Under the pieces are notes generated by a model. That model did not search any database, had not been told where the DNA came from, and saw only the letters and a program-made list of their open reading frames with translations. The position numbers and the translations under genes were made by a program. From Lentzea tibetensis (lineage in GTDB: Bacteria > Actinomycetota > Actinomycetes > Mycobacteriales > Pseudonocardiaceae): a stretch of DNA of 64,000 nt. The stretch lies in NCBI RefSeq assembly GCF_007845675.1, contig NZ_VOBR01000020.1:93114-157113 (forward strand). Reading direction: 5' to 3'. Shown here in pieces: positions 17,163 to 26,061 of this stretch (position 1 is the first letter of the stretch; every line of letters begins with the position of its first letter).

Positions 17163-18359
17163 TTACCGCAGGTCCCAGGCGATCTGCTCGCCGAGCCAGC
17201 GCACGACCTCGTCGTGCACCGGCACGAGCCCTGCCGGATCGTCGGCGGTGAACAGCACGTCGGCGGCCAGTGCGGACGCCTTGCGGGTGCGCTCGAGCCG
17301 TTGCCCGGCAACGACGTGCGGCCGCCAGTCGACGACACCGCTGACCGGGCAGGTCGCGGGCATCCTGGTGACCCGGCCACCGGGCGCGGGCAGGAGCACG
17401 AAACCGGCCGCGGCCTGAGCGTTCTCGCGCGGCAGGTCCGTGATGCCCGCCTGGCCGAGGCACGACCACCGCTCCAGGTCGACACCGAGCGCGATCCGGG
17501 CCTGGTCGTTGATCCGGCCGCCGCCGGTCCTGGCGGTGATCTCGCACAGGACCACGTCCTCACCCGGCACGTCGAAGAGCTCGCAGTGGAAGCTCGTCGG
17601 CTCCTGCGGGCCCGGCATGGCCTTGACCAGCCGCTCGACGTACGCGGCCGCCCGCACCGCCACCGGATCGTCGTCGTCCAGTCCCACCACCCCCAACGGC
17701 TGGAGGCCGGCGACCAGGCCGTGGCACGTGCCGACGTACCTGCTCACCATCCGCACCAGCACGTCGCCCGCCGCCATCACCCCGTCGACCAGCACCATCG
17801 GCGCGTCGACGTGCTGCTCGACCACCAGTCCGGCCGAGGAGTCCCACGGCGTGCGCCGCGCCGCCGCCCAGGCGGTCAGCTCGTCACGGCTCAGCACGGT
17901 GACGTCGAGCGCACCCGAACCGTCGACCGGCTTGACCACCACCCGGTCCCGCCCTGCGGCGAAGTCGAGCAGGTCCCACACGGTGTCCACGCGTGCGAAC
18001 TCCGGCGTCGCGAGACCGGCCTCGGCGGCGAGCCGCTTCATCACCACCTTGTCCCGGAAGGCAACCGCGGATCGAGTGTCCATTCCGGACACACCGAGCA
18101 GGTCGCGCAGCTCGCCCGCGCGCACCAGGTCGCACTCGCTCAACGCGACGATCCGGTCGAACGGCCGCCGCCGGTGCGCGGCGACCACGGCGAGGTCGAC
18201 GGCCCGGTTGGCCTTCCAGTCGTCGAACACCTCGACCGAGCCGAACCCGGCGGTGGACGGCGGCGGCTGGGCGGCGAACAGCGCCACGTCGTGCCCGGCC
18301 AGCCAGCTGCCGACCGGGTGTGCGCGCAGATCCTTCTTGCACAGCACCGCAATCCTCAT
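17163..18359 (-). CDS. ATP-grasp ligase (second of tandem pair)
   Basis: A 398-residue ATP-grasp protein; the start is the ATG overlapping the stop of the preceding ATP-grasp gene. Residues 1-95 are the pre-ATP-grasp domain. The ATP-binding lysines lie in FRDKVVMKRL and DRVVVKPVDGSGALDV. The metal/nucleotide acid residues lie in TSFHCELF and LCEITARTGGGRIN. The pattern resembles BacD/carnosine-synthase-like ligases, which activate a carboxylate as acyl phosphate and join it to an amine. The start MRIAVLCKKD is close to MSVLVLSKKP of its neighbour, so the two are paralogues. Confidence 0.87.
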   Translation of the reverse strand: MRIAVLCKKDLRAHPVGSWLAGHDVALFAAQPPPSTAGFGSVEVFDDWKANRAVDLAVVAAHRRRPFDRIVALSECDLVRAGELRDLLGVSGMDTRSAVAFRDKVVMKRLAAEAGLATPEFARVDTVWDLLDFAAGRDRVVVKPVDGSGALDVTVLSRDELTAWAAARRTPWDSSAGLVVEQHVDAPMVLVDGVMAAGDVLVRMVSRYVGTCHGLVAGLQPLGVVGLDDDDPVAVRAAAYVERLVKAMPGPQEPTSFHCELFDVPGEDVVLCEITARTGGGRINDQARIALGVDLERWSCLGQAGITDLPRENAQAAAGFVLLPAPGGRVTRMPATCPVSGVVDWRPHVVAGQRLERTRKASALAADVLFTADDPAGLVPVHDEVVRWLGEQIAWDLR

Positions 18360-19558
18360 CGCCACGGCTCCATCGCGTCCCACCAGCGCACCGCCGCGCT
18401 GATCCGCTCCCGCACCTGCGCCGCGTCGGCGCCCTCGACGACGACGGTCGCCACCGAGTCACCCGCGTGCACGGCGCCCGTGCCCCGCACGCCGGTCAAC
18501 TCCAACCGCACACCGGGCACGGGACACGGTTCCGCCGGCGGGGTGAACGTCCCCTGCCGCGGCGTGATCGCGACCCAGCCGCCGTACCGGACCGGCACGG
18601 CGGGCACGGCGGAGACCGGCAGCCCGGCCTGCCCGCGCAGGTTCTCCTTCGACAGGTGCACGCCGAACGCCGCGGCGTACACGTCCGCCACGAACGCACC
18701 GCCGGTGCGGGAAGCGGCCTCGCACAGCACCGGCGCACCTCCGTCGTGCGGCAGCCACGCCTCCAGGTGGAAGCTCGTCGGCAACGGGAAGTGCGGCAGC
18801 GCGTCGAGCACCGCGGCCGCGTGGTCGAGCAGCGGGAGGAACGACCCGTCCTGCGGAGCGAGCATGGCGCTCGTCAGCGGAACGCCGTCCCTGACCGCCT
18901 CGGCGTTGCCGCCCGAGTAGCGGCTCGGCCAGCAGTGCAGGATCCGCCCGCCGGCCGCGAGACCGTCCACGTGGCACAGCACGCCGTCCACGAACGACTC
19001 CGCCATCCACTCACCGGGCCGCGCGGGCGCCGCGGGCAGCACGCCGCAACCCAGCAGGGACACCAGGTCCGCCGCCGAGCGCAGCACGTGCACGCCCTCC
19101 GACCCGCCACCCCGGCGCGGCTTGACCACGACGGGAAACCCGTGCACCTCGGCGAACGCGACGAGGTCGCCGGGCGTCTCGACCGCGGCGAACTCCGGCA
19201 CCGCGATGCCCGCCGCCCGCGCGTACCGCTTCATCACGAGCTTGTCGCGGTAGGCGATGGCCGACGCGACGGACTGCCCGGTGAGCCCCAGCCGTTCCCG
19301 CAGCCGGGCGGCGCGGACGACGTCCACCTCGCTCGACGACGCGACGAGCTCGGCCGCACGCCGCGCGGCCAGCCGTTCGGCCTCGATCTCGACCTGCCAC
19401 GAGCCGTAGTCGTCCACCGCGACGACCTCGGCGAAGCGGTCCACAACGGACTCGTCGACCGCGCCGGTGACCGTGACGAGGCTGACCGGCGCGCCCGCCA
19501 GCCACTCGTCGACCGGCCGCTGCCGCACCGGCTTCTTGCTCAGCACCAGAACGCTCAT
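18356..19558 (-). CDS. ATP-grasp ligase (first of tandem pair)
   Basis: A 400-residue ATP-grasp protein starting at the ATG that overlaps the radical SAM stop. Layout matches its downstream paralogue: N-terminal domain, YRDKLVMKRYA, glycine-rich loop VVVKPRRGGGSEGV near residue 140, the TSFHLEAW beta strand, and the Mg-binding LCEAASRTGGAFV. Two different ligases side by side suggest two amide bonds, or an activation and a condensation step, in one small product. Substrates cannot be read from the sequence. Both genes are translationally coupled to the radical SAM gene. Confidence 0.87.
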   Translation of the reverse strand: MSVLVLSKKPVRQRPVDEWLAGAPVSLVTVTGAVDESVVDRFAEVVAVDDYGSWQVEIEAERLAARRAAELVASSSEVDVVRAARLRERLGLTGQSVASAIAYRDKLVMKRYARAAGIAVPEFAAVETPGDLVAFAEVHGFPVVVKPRRGGGSEGVHVLRSAADLVSLLGCGVLPAAPARPGEWMAESFVDGVLCHVDGLAAGGRILHCWPSRYSGGNAEAVRDGVPLTSAMLAPQDGSFLPLLDHAAAVLDALPHFPLPTSFHLEAWLPHDGGAPVLCEAASRTGGAFVADVYAAAFGVHLSKENLRGQAGLPVSAVPAVPVRYGGWVAITPRQGTFTPPAEPCPVPGVRLELTGVRGTGAVHAGDSVATVVVEGADAAQVRERISAAVRWWDAMEPWR

Positions 19559-20667
19559 GGCTTGCGCAGCAACGAGTCCGGCGCGAACACCGGCGCCTCG
19601 GCCTTCCAGTCGATCGGCGTGGGACTGACCACCGACGTCGGCGTGCTCCAGTTCATCCGCGCCGGGCACGACGCGACGCCGTGGTCGTCCATGATCTGCG
19701 AGTACATCTCGCGGCGCTTCTGGACGCACGCCAGCAGCCCGCCGTCCTCCGGGTACCAGCTGCCGAGGTACTCGTCGGAGAAGTTGCAGATCAGCGCGTG
19801 CCCGCACGGTTCGGCGTAGATCTTGGCGACGTTCGCGCAGTCCTTCACGGTGAACCCGAGCTGCCGCGCGGGCGGGTAGCACGACACCGTCAGCTCCGGC
19901 CCCTCGCCGGACTCGATGACCTCGCCCAGACCTTCGGCGATGCCCATGAACACGTCGAAGAGTCGTTGCGGTGAAAGGCAGAGCTCGGTCTGGTTCGTCG
20001 CGGCGAGCCCGGACGGGATCCACGGCTTGATCTGCACGACGTCCACGCCGATGCCGGCGAGCGTGTGGTACAGGTCGACGACCTCGTCGTGGTTGTGCCG
20101 CCCCATCCCGATCCGGACGAACACCCACAGCCCGGACTGCTTGGCCCGCTTGATGTTGTCCAGGATCCGTTGGGCGTCACCGTCGTGCGATCCCTTCATC
20201 AACGCGAGCAATCGCTGATCGTCCGCGGTGTTGAAGGTGACCTTCACGCCGGACAGCTTCATGTCCGTGAGCTTGGCGATCCGCTCCTCGGTGAGCAGTG
20301 TCCCGTTGGTCACCAGCCGGGTGGTGATGCCGCGCTCCCCCAACGGCCGGAACACGGCGTCCACGAGATCGAGCGCCATCAACGGCTCACCGCCGGTGCC
20401 GAACACCGCGGCGGGCTTCTCCGGTTCGTCCGGGTCGTCGATCCAGTCGAACAACGAGGTCACGAACTTGTCGGTGTCCAGCGGGTTGAGCCTCTTGCCG
20501 ATGTAGTCCTCGTTCACGCAGAAGATGCAGGCGCGGTTGCACCCGTCGAGGAACTTGACCTCGACCCCGTCCGTGGGGACGTAGGACGACAGGTCGGTTT
20601 GCGGGAAGTTCTCAGCGCGAAATTTGTAGTAAGGGTCAGAGGACGCGTTTGCGCGCAAATTCGACAC
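19555..20667 (-). CDS. Radical SAM protein with cysteine-rich C-terminus, first gene of the operon
   Basis: A 370-residue radical SAM enzyme. The cluster-binding CNRACIFC (C-x3-C-x2-C) is at about residues 43-50, with the SAM-binding GTGGEPL near 89. The C-terminal 120 residues hold six further cysteines (SCYPPAR, DCANV, PCGHAL, ICNFS, ACVQK, SCPAR), consistent with a SPASM or twitch auxiliary cluster. The GTG start has GGGGGA about six bases upstream. It leads an operon with overlapping genes. No short precursor peptide frame is visible upstream, so a RiPP role is not directly supported. Confidence 0.87.
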   Translation of the reverse strand: MSNLRANASSDPYYKFRAENFPQTDLSSYVPTDGVEVKFLDGCNRACIFCVNEDYIGKRLNPLDTDKFVTSLFDWIDDPDEPEKPAAVFGTGGEPLMALDLVDAVFRPLGERGITTRLVTNGTLLTEERIAKLTDMKLSGVKVTFNTADDQRLLALMKGSHDGDAQRILDNIKRAKQSGLWVFVRIGMGRHNHDEVVDLYHTLAGIGVDVVQIKPWIPSGLAATNQTELCLSPQRLFDVFMGIAEGLGEVIESGEGPELTVSCYPPARQLGFTVKDCANVAKIYAEPCGHALICNFSDEYLGSWYPEDGGLLACVQKRREMYSQIMDDHGVASCPARMNWSTPTSVVSPTPIDWKAEAPVFAPDSLLRKP

Positions 20668-20745
20668 GTTTTTCCCCCAGGTGTGTGAGCCCTAGGAGAT
20701 CGACGCTAGCCACTTCGATGTGAGCTGGCTCTCAGTTGCGCCGGG

Positions 20746-21209
20746 TTAACTCGGATGGACTAGCCGGCCCGCGTCGAGCACCGCGTCCACGAAGGCGCGC
20801 GGCGCCTCCTGCGGGACGTTGTGACCGATGCCGGGGAGGGTGCGGTGCCGAGCGCCTTGTCGATCCCGAGTGCGTCCATCAGCGCGATGACGTCCAGCGC
20901 GAACGCCGCCTGCTGGGCGTTGCGCACCGTTGCGGCGTCACGGAACCGCGTCGTCCCGTGGCCGCGCAGGTGCGGGACGATCACCCGGTGGCCCCGGCGG
21001 GCCAGCATCGGGGCGACCTCGGCGTAGCTGTGGATGTCGTAGGGCCAGCCGTGCAGCAGGATGACCGGCCTTCCCCGTGGCGGCCCGAGCTCGACGTATC
21101 CGATGTTCAGCATCCCAGCGTCGATCTGGTTGAGCGGCCCGAAGGTGGCGGGCGGCGCCCCCGCCAGTCCAGCACCCACTACCTTGCCGAAGGTTCGCCT
21201 GCTGATCAT
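20746..21209 (-). pseudogene. Alpha/beta hydrolase with Tat signal, internally deleted and out of frame
   Basis: The first 116 or so residues are a normal Tat-exported alpha/beta hydrolase: MISRRTFGKVVGAG signal, VILLHGWPYDIHSY oxyanion region, HLRGHGTTRF and ALDVIALMDALGIDKA. After GIDKA the frame continues as a basic nonsense tail. In another frame the sequence reads RTLPGIGHNVPQEAPRAF and DAVLDAGRLVHPS, which is the normal C-terminal end with the catalytic His. The nucleophile elbow and cap are missing, so roughly 400-500 bases were deleted near 20840. It lies 11 bases after the TehA-like gene. Confidence 0.8.
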
Positions 21210-21220
21210 GTGGGTCCCTC

Positions 21221-22204
21221 TCACCGAGTGATGCGACGCGCGAGGTCGCGCAAGGTGCCGGCGAGGATCGCCAGGATGGCGGCGGTGGTGATGCCGAGGA
21301 CGGTCCAGGCGACGACCTGCCAGCCGTCGAAGCGCAGTGCGGCGGACCACCGGACGCCGAGGTTGCCGACCACCGCGAGCGGGAAGGTGAAGACCCAGTG
21401 CTGGGCGCTGAACGACAGCCGCAGGTAGTCCGGAACGAAGAACAGCTGGATCAGCAGCATGAACAGGGTGATCCCGCCGACCGCGACCTGCAGCTGGTCG
21501 ATCTGCCCGTGCTGGATGGCGAACCACGCGAGGCCCGCGGTACCGGGCGGTGACAGCAGGATCGACAGGACCGGCCGGAACGGCAGTGGCAGTGGTGAGC
21601 CGAAGAACAGGCGGCTGGTGATCACGGCTCCGAGCAGCAGCCAGAAGAAGATCCCGATGCCGAAGAACGCGATCGCCACCTGGGTGTCGCCCACGCTCAT
21701 CACCCCGATGGCGGCGATGAACGGTCCCGCGGTGACCGGGAGGAAGTAGCCGGGGTGCATGGCGTTCTGCTCGAGCGGTGCTTTGAGCCAGTGCGCGACC
21801 AGTGCGGCGGCGTTGATCACCAGTGCCGCCACGGCGGCGTAGACCAGCCAGCGGGCGGCGCCGCCGAGATCGGGCGCGTAGTAGGCGACCAGCAGGATCG
21901 CGATCACCGGGATGTACGCGGTCAGCGGGCCGAGCAGCGGATGACGCAGATCGAGGTGGAAGCTGCCCGTCTTGTGCCGGATCGTGCCGACGACGTAGGC
22001 GACCGTGAAGGCCGCCCAGACGACGGTCGCTGCCGCGTAGGCGAGTCCGGCCGGTGCGGCGGTCGCGCCGAGCAGCTGCGCGGCGGCGGTCCAGGCCCCG
22101 CCGAGCCCGGCCAGGCCCAGCGGGATCGAGAAGAGGCTGATCGGCAGGGCCCACGACGAGCTGGTGGTGCTCGCCGTGGGCGCGGCGGTCGCGGTGAGAG
22201 TCAC
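21221..22204 (-). CDS. SLAC1/TehA-type (TDT family) membrane transporter
   Basis: A 327-residue integral membrane protein with about ten hydrophobic segments, as in TehA/SLAC1 anion channels and C4-dicarboxylate/tellurite-resistance TDT proteins: SLFSIPLGLAGLGGAW at the first helix, HPGYFLPVTAGPFIAAIG mid-protein and WVFTFPLAVVGN later. The GTG start overlaps the upstream epoxide hydrolase stop by four bases. It probably moves a small anion or dicarboxylate, or sulfite; the substrate is unknown. Confidence 0.82.
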   Translation of the reverse strand: MTLTATAAPTASTTSSSWALPISLFSIPLGLAGLGGAWTAAAQLLGATAAPAGLAYAAATVVWAAFTVAYVVGTIRHKTGSFHLDLRHPLLGPLTAYIPVIAILLVAYYAPDLGGAARWLVYAAVAALVINAAALVAHWLKAPLEQNAMHPGYFLPVTAGPFIAAIGVMSVGDTQVAIAFFGIGIFFWLLLGAVITSRLFFGSPLPLPFRPVLSILLSPPGTAGLAWFAIQHGQIDQLQVAVGGITLFMLLIQLFFVPDYLRLSFSAQHWVFTFPLAVVGNLGVRWSAALRFDGWQVVAWTVLGITTAAILAILAGTLRDLARRITR

Positions 22205-23151
22205 GACGCCGCCTCTGCGCGGTACGGCGCGAGGAACTCGGTCAGTGCGGCCAGCATCGCCTCGGGCGCCTGTTCGGCGACCCAGTGGCCGGCGCCGGGG
22301 ATGACCACGGTCCGCACGTCCTTCGCGGTGGCCTCCATGCCGTGCCCGACGTGGTCGCCCCAGCTCGCCTCGCCGCCGACCGCCAGCACGGGCATCGTCA
22401 GCGGCTGGTTCTTGCGCTCGCCGTTCTGCGTCTGGGTGGCGTCCCACGCGCGGTAGAACCCGAAGCTGCCGTGCAGGGAGTCCGGGTTGGACAGTCCGCT
22501 GACGTAGTAGTCGACCGCGTCGGCGGGCACGTTCCCGCCCTGGATGGCGAACTCGTAGCCGAAGAAGATGGCTTCGCGGCCGGTGACGAGCTGTTCGGTC
22601 AGGTCGTTGTCGACCCGGTTGAACGGGATGTGCCAGATCCTGTTGTTGACCGCCTCGGGGACGAACAGCGGCGGTGCCGGAACCACTCCGGGAGGACCGG
22701 GGACCTCGGCGACGACCAGGCGCTCGACCCGGTCCGGGAAGTCGGCGGCCAGCGCGTAGCTGATGATCATGCCGGTGTCGTGGCCCGCCACGGCGAACCG
22801 CTCGTGGCCGAGCTCGTCCATCAACGCGGCCAGGTCACCGGCGAGGGTGCCGGTGTCGTAGCCGTCCGCGGGCTTGTCGGTGAGTCCCATGCCCCGCTGG
22901 TCGACCGCGATGACGGTGAAGTCCTCGGCCAGCGCCGGCATCAGGAAGCGCCACGCGTACCAGGTCTCCGGCCATCCGTGCACCAGCAGCAGCGGCGGGC
23001 CGTCGCCGCCGATCACGACGTGCTGCCGCAGGCCGCCGGCCTCGACGAACCGGCTGGTGAACGTCTCGGTGAACCCGGCGGGGAGCTGGGGAGCGCCGGA
23101 GGCGGAGCCGGGGCCTTCGGCCGCGGGGTACCGGGTGAGGTCCGATCGCAT
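22201..23151 (-). CDS. Alpha/beta hydrolase, epoxide hydrolase-like
   Basis: The ATG at 23151 follows AAAGGAA. The 316-residue enzyme has the oxyanion motif LLVHGWPETWYAW near residue 55, the nucleophile Asp in VAGHDTGM near 121 and the catalytic His in IPGAGHWVAEQAP near 287. Asp rather than Ser at the elbow and the HGWPETW motif fit epoxide hydrolases or haloalkane dehalogenase relatives. It is first in an operon with a TehA-like transporter and a broken second hydrolase, and is divergent from a large LuxR regulator that may control it. Confidence 0.85.
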   Translation of the reverse strand: MRSDLTRYPAAEGPGSASGAPQLPAGFTETFTSRFVEAGGLRQHVVIGGDGPPLLLVHGWPETWYAWRFLMPALAEDFTVIAVDQRGMGLTDKPADGYDTGTLAGDLAALMDELGHERFAVAGHDTGMIISYALAADFPDRVERLVVAEVPGPPGVVPAPPLFVPEAVNNRIWHIPFNRVDNDLTEQLVTGREAIFFGYEFAIQGGNVPADAVDYYVSGLSNPDSLHGSFGFYRAWDATQTQNGERKNQPLTMPVLAVGGEASWGDHVGHGMEATAKDVRTVVIPGAGHWVAEQAPEAMLAALTEFLAPYRAEAAS

Positions 23152-23283
23152 GATGTGTTCCTTTCGGGGATTCCGGCTCCTCGCCGGCTGGATCCAAGAC
23201 TCGCCTTCTTCGGCGCGCTTCGAACCCGTGTGACCCACTGGCCGGTGCCCTGGCCCACGTGCGACGCACTAGGGTCCTGACGA

Positions 23284-26061
23284 GTGGGACCCACCTCGAG
23301 TCGTGATCCCGGACCAGGCCTGCGCGGCAGGCGCGGCGAGTGCGACACCCTCGACCGCCTGCTGGCGGACGCACGCGCGGGGCGGAGCCAGGTGCTGGTG
23401 CTGCGCGGCGAGGCGGGGATCGGCAAGACTGCGTTGCTCGACCACGTGCAGAGCCGTGCGTCGGGATGCGCGGTGACGCGGGCGACGGGTGTCGAGTCCG
23501 AGATGGAGCTCGCCTACGCCGGGCTGCACCAGCTGTGCGCCCCCTTCCTCGACCGGCTCGAGCGCCTTCCCGATCCCCAGCGCGACGCGCTCGGCACGGC
23601 GTTCGGCCTGACCGCCGGGGAGCCGACCAACCGCTTCCTGGTCGGGCTCGCGGTGCTGACCCTGCTGGCCGAGGTCGCGGAGGAGCAGCCGCTGGTGGTG
23701 CTCGTCGACGACGCCCAGTGGCTCGACCGCGTCTCCGCGAACACCCTCACGTTCGTGGCGCGGCGCCTGCTGGCGGAGCGCGTCGCACTGGTGATGGCGG
23801 TGCGCGACGGCGACGGCGAGCCGCAGCTGGCCGGGCTGCCGGACCTCGTGGTCGACGGCCTGAGCGACCTCGACGCGGGCGAGCTGCTGGACTCGGTGGT
23901 CCGGGGGCCGATCGACGGGCGCGTCCGCGACCGGATCGTCGCCGAGGCCCGCGGCAACCCGCTCGCACTGCTCGAACTGCCGCGCATGTGGACGGCGGCG
24001 GAACTGGTCGACGGGTTCGAGCAGTTCGACGCGGTCCCGCTGGCGGGCCGCATCGAGCAGTGCTTCGCCCGGCAGCTCGATCCGCTCCCCGCCGACACCC
24101 GCCTGCTGCTGCTCACCGCCGCCGCCGAGCCGCTCGGTGACGCCACGCTCCTCTGGCGGGCGGCAGGTCTGCTCGGGCTCGGCGCCGATCCCGCCGCGGC
24201 CGTCGAGGCGGCCGGACTGATCGAGTTCAGCGCCCGCGTCCGGTTCCGCCATCCGCTGGTGCGCTCAGCGGTCTACCGGGCGGCGTCGCCTCAGCAACGG
24301 CTGGAGGTGCACCGCGTCCTCGCGGAGGTCACCGACGCCGCCGTCGATCCCGACCGCCGGGCGTGGCACCGCGCACAGGCCAGTGCGGTGCCGGACGAGG
24401 ACGTCGCGCTCGATCTCGAGCGTTCGGCCGAGCGGGCGCAGGCGCGCGGCGGGCGGATGGCGACCGCCGCGTTTCTCGAACACGCGGCGATGCTGACGCC
24501 CGACCCCGCGCACCGCGCGGAACGCGAGCTCGCCGCGGCCAGGGTGAAGCGCGAGGCGGGCATGCTCGACCCGGCGCTGCGCCTGCTGGCCGCCGTCGAG
24601 GCGGGTCCGCCCGACGCGCTGCGCAGCGCGGAGGTCGAGCACCTGCGCGGGCAGATCGCGTTCGACCAGCGGCGCGGCGGTGACGCCGCGCGGATGCTGC
24701 TCAGCGCGGCCCAGCGGCTCGGCGGGCTCGACGCCGGCCTGGCGCGCGAGACGCACCTCGAAGCACTCGCCGCCGCCGTGTGGGCGACCGGAGCCGACGG
24801 GCACGACGGCGTCGCCCGAGCGGCCGAGGCCGCGCGGGCCGCTCCCCCGGCCCTCACCCCGCCGAGAGCGGTCGACCTGGTGCTGGACGCGCTCGCCGCC
24901 AGGTTCACCGATGGCTACGCGGCCGCCGCACCGATCATGAGCCGCGCGCTGGACGCCGTCCGCACGCTCGGCGTCGACCACGTCGGCCAGTTCCTCTGGC
25001 TGGCGGGCAGCAGGGCCAGCGGCGTCATCGCCACCGAGGTGTGGGATTTCGACGCGGGACGCGCGCTCGCCGCGCACCAGGTGCGGCTCGCCCGCGACAC
25101 CGGTGCGCTGGTCCAGCTGCAGGTCGCGCTCAACTTCCTCGCGACCAACGAGCTGCTCGCGGGCGAGCTGGCCGCGGCCGAGGCGCTGGTCGAGGAGGAC
25201 CGCCAGATCGCGGACGTGACCGGCAACGCGTCCAGCGCGCACACCCCGATGCTGCTCGCCGCCTTCCGCGGCCAGGAAGCGCTGGCGACCTCGCTGATCG
25301 CGGCCGCCGGGCACGAGGCGTCGGAGCAGGGGCAGGGCCGGGTCGCCGCCTTCGCCGACTACGCGAACGCGGTGCTGCACAACGGTCTCGGCCGTCACGA
25401 CCTGGCGCTCGACGCCGCTCGCCGGGTGTTCGACCGCGACGTCGTCGGCTACCAGGTCCTCGTGATGACCGAGCTGGCCGAGGCGGCGTCGCGGACCGGC
25501 GACGAGGCGGTGCTGGCGGCCGCGGTCGCGCGGATGTCGGAGCGCGCGCCGGCCGCGCCCACCGAGTGGGCGCTCGGTGTCGAGGCACGGCTGCGCGCCC
25601 TGCACGGCAAGGGCGACCTCGCGGAGGACCTGCACCGCGAGTCGATCGAGCGGCTGCGCCGCACCTCGCTGCGGGTCGAGCTGGCACGCGGGCACCTGCT
25701 GTTCGGGGAGTGGCTGCGCAGGGAAGGCCGACGCGTCGACGCGCGCGAACACCTGCGCACCGCGCACGAGATGCTGACGGCGTCCGGCCTCACCGCGTTC
25801 GCCGACCGGGCGCGTCGCGAGCTGCTCGCCACCGGTGAGACGGCGCGCAAGCGCACCGTCGAGACCAGTGACGAGCTGACCGCCCAGGAGTTCCAGATCG
25901 CGCGGCTCGCCCGCGACGGTCTGTCCAACCCGGAGATCGGGACGCAGCTGTTCATCAGCCCGCGCACCGTCGAGTGGCACCTGCGCAAGGTCTTCGCCAA
26001 GCTCGGCGTCAGCTCGCGCAGACAGCTGCGCCACGCCGAGCTGGCCGTCAGGCCGTCCTGA
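23284..26061 (+). CDS. Large ATP-binding LuxR-family (LAL) transcriptional regulator
   Basis: A 925-residue LAL regulator. An AAA/NTPase domain opens the protein with Walker A RGEAGIGKTALL near residue 40 and Walker B PLVVLVDDAQWLD near 145. A long helical, TPR-like middle follows. The C-terminal 65 residues are a LuxR HTH (LTAQEFQIARLARDGLSNPE, then the recognition helix in SPRTVEWHLRKVFAKLG). The GTG start has no clear ribosome site and a TAGGGT element lies some ten bases before it, so a leaderless mRNA is possible. It is divergent from the epoxide hydrolase operon. Confidence 0.87.
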   Translation: MGPTSSRDPGPGLRGRRGECDTLDRLLADARAGRSQVLVLRGEAGIGKTALLDHVQSRASGCAVTRATGVESEMELAYAGLHQLCAPFLDRLERLPDPQRDALGTAFGLTAGEPTNRFLVGLAVLTLLAEVAEEQPLVVLVDDAQWLDRVSANTLTFVARRLLAERVALVMAVRDGDGEPQLAGLPDLVVDGLSDLDAGELLDSVVRGPIDGRVRDRIVAEARGNPLALLELPRMWTAAELVDGFEQFDAVPLAGRIEQCFARQLDPLPADTRLLLLTAAAEPLGDATLLWRAAGLLGLGADPAAAVEAAGLIEFSARVRFRHPLVRSAVYRAASPQQRLEVHRVLAEVTDAAVDPDRRAWHRAQASAVPDEDVALDLERSAERAQARGGRMATAAFLEHAAMLTPDPAHRAERELAAARVKREAGMLDPALRLLAAVEAGPPDALRSAEVEHLRGQIAFDQRRGGDAARMLLSAAQRLGGLDAGLARETHLEALAAAVWATGADGHDGVARAAEAARAAPPALTPPRAVDLVLDALAARFTDGYAAAAPIMSRALDAVRTLGVDHVGQFLWLAGSRASGVIATEVWDFDAGRALAAHQVRLARDTGALVQLQVALNFLATNELLAGELAAAEALVEEDRQIADVTGNASSAHTPMLLAAFRGQEALATSLIAAAGHEASEQGQGRVAAFADYANAVLHNGLGRHDLALDAARRVFDRDVVGYQVLVMTELAEAASRTGDEAVLAAAVARMSERAPAAPTEWALGVEARLRALHGKGDLAEDLHRESIERLRRTSLRVELARGHLLFGEWLRREGRRVDAREHLRTAHEMLTASGLTAFADRARRELLATGETARKRTVETSDELTAQEFQIARLARDGLSNPEIGTQLFISPRTVEWHLRKVFAKLGVSSRRQLRHAELAVRPS

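Noticed and set aside
20668-20759. Search for a RiPP precursor peptide upstream of the radical SAM gene
   Set aside because: Only a seven-codon GTG frame is present; no leader/core-like peptide on either strand.
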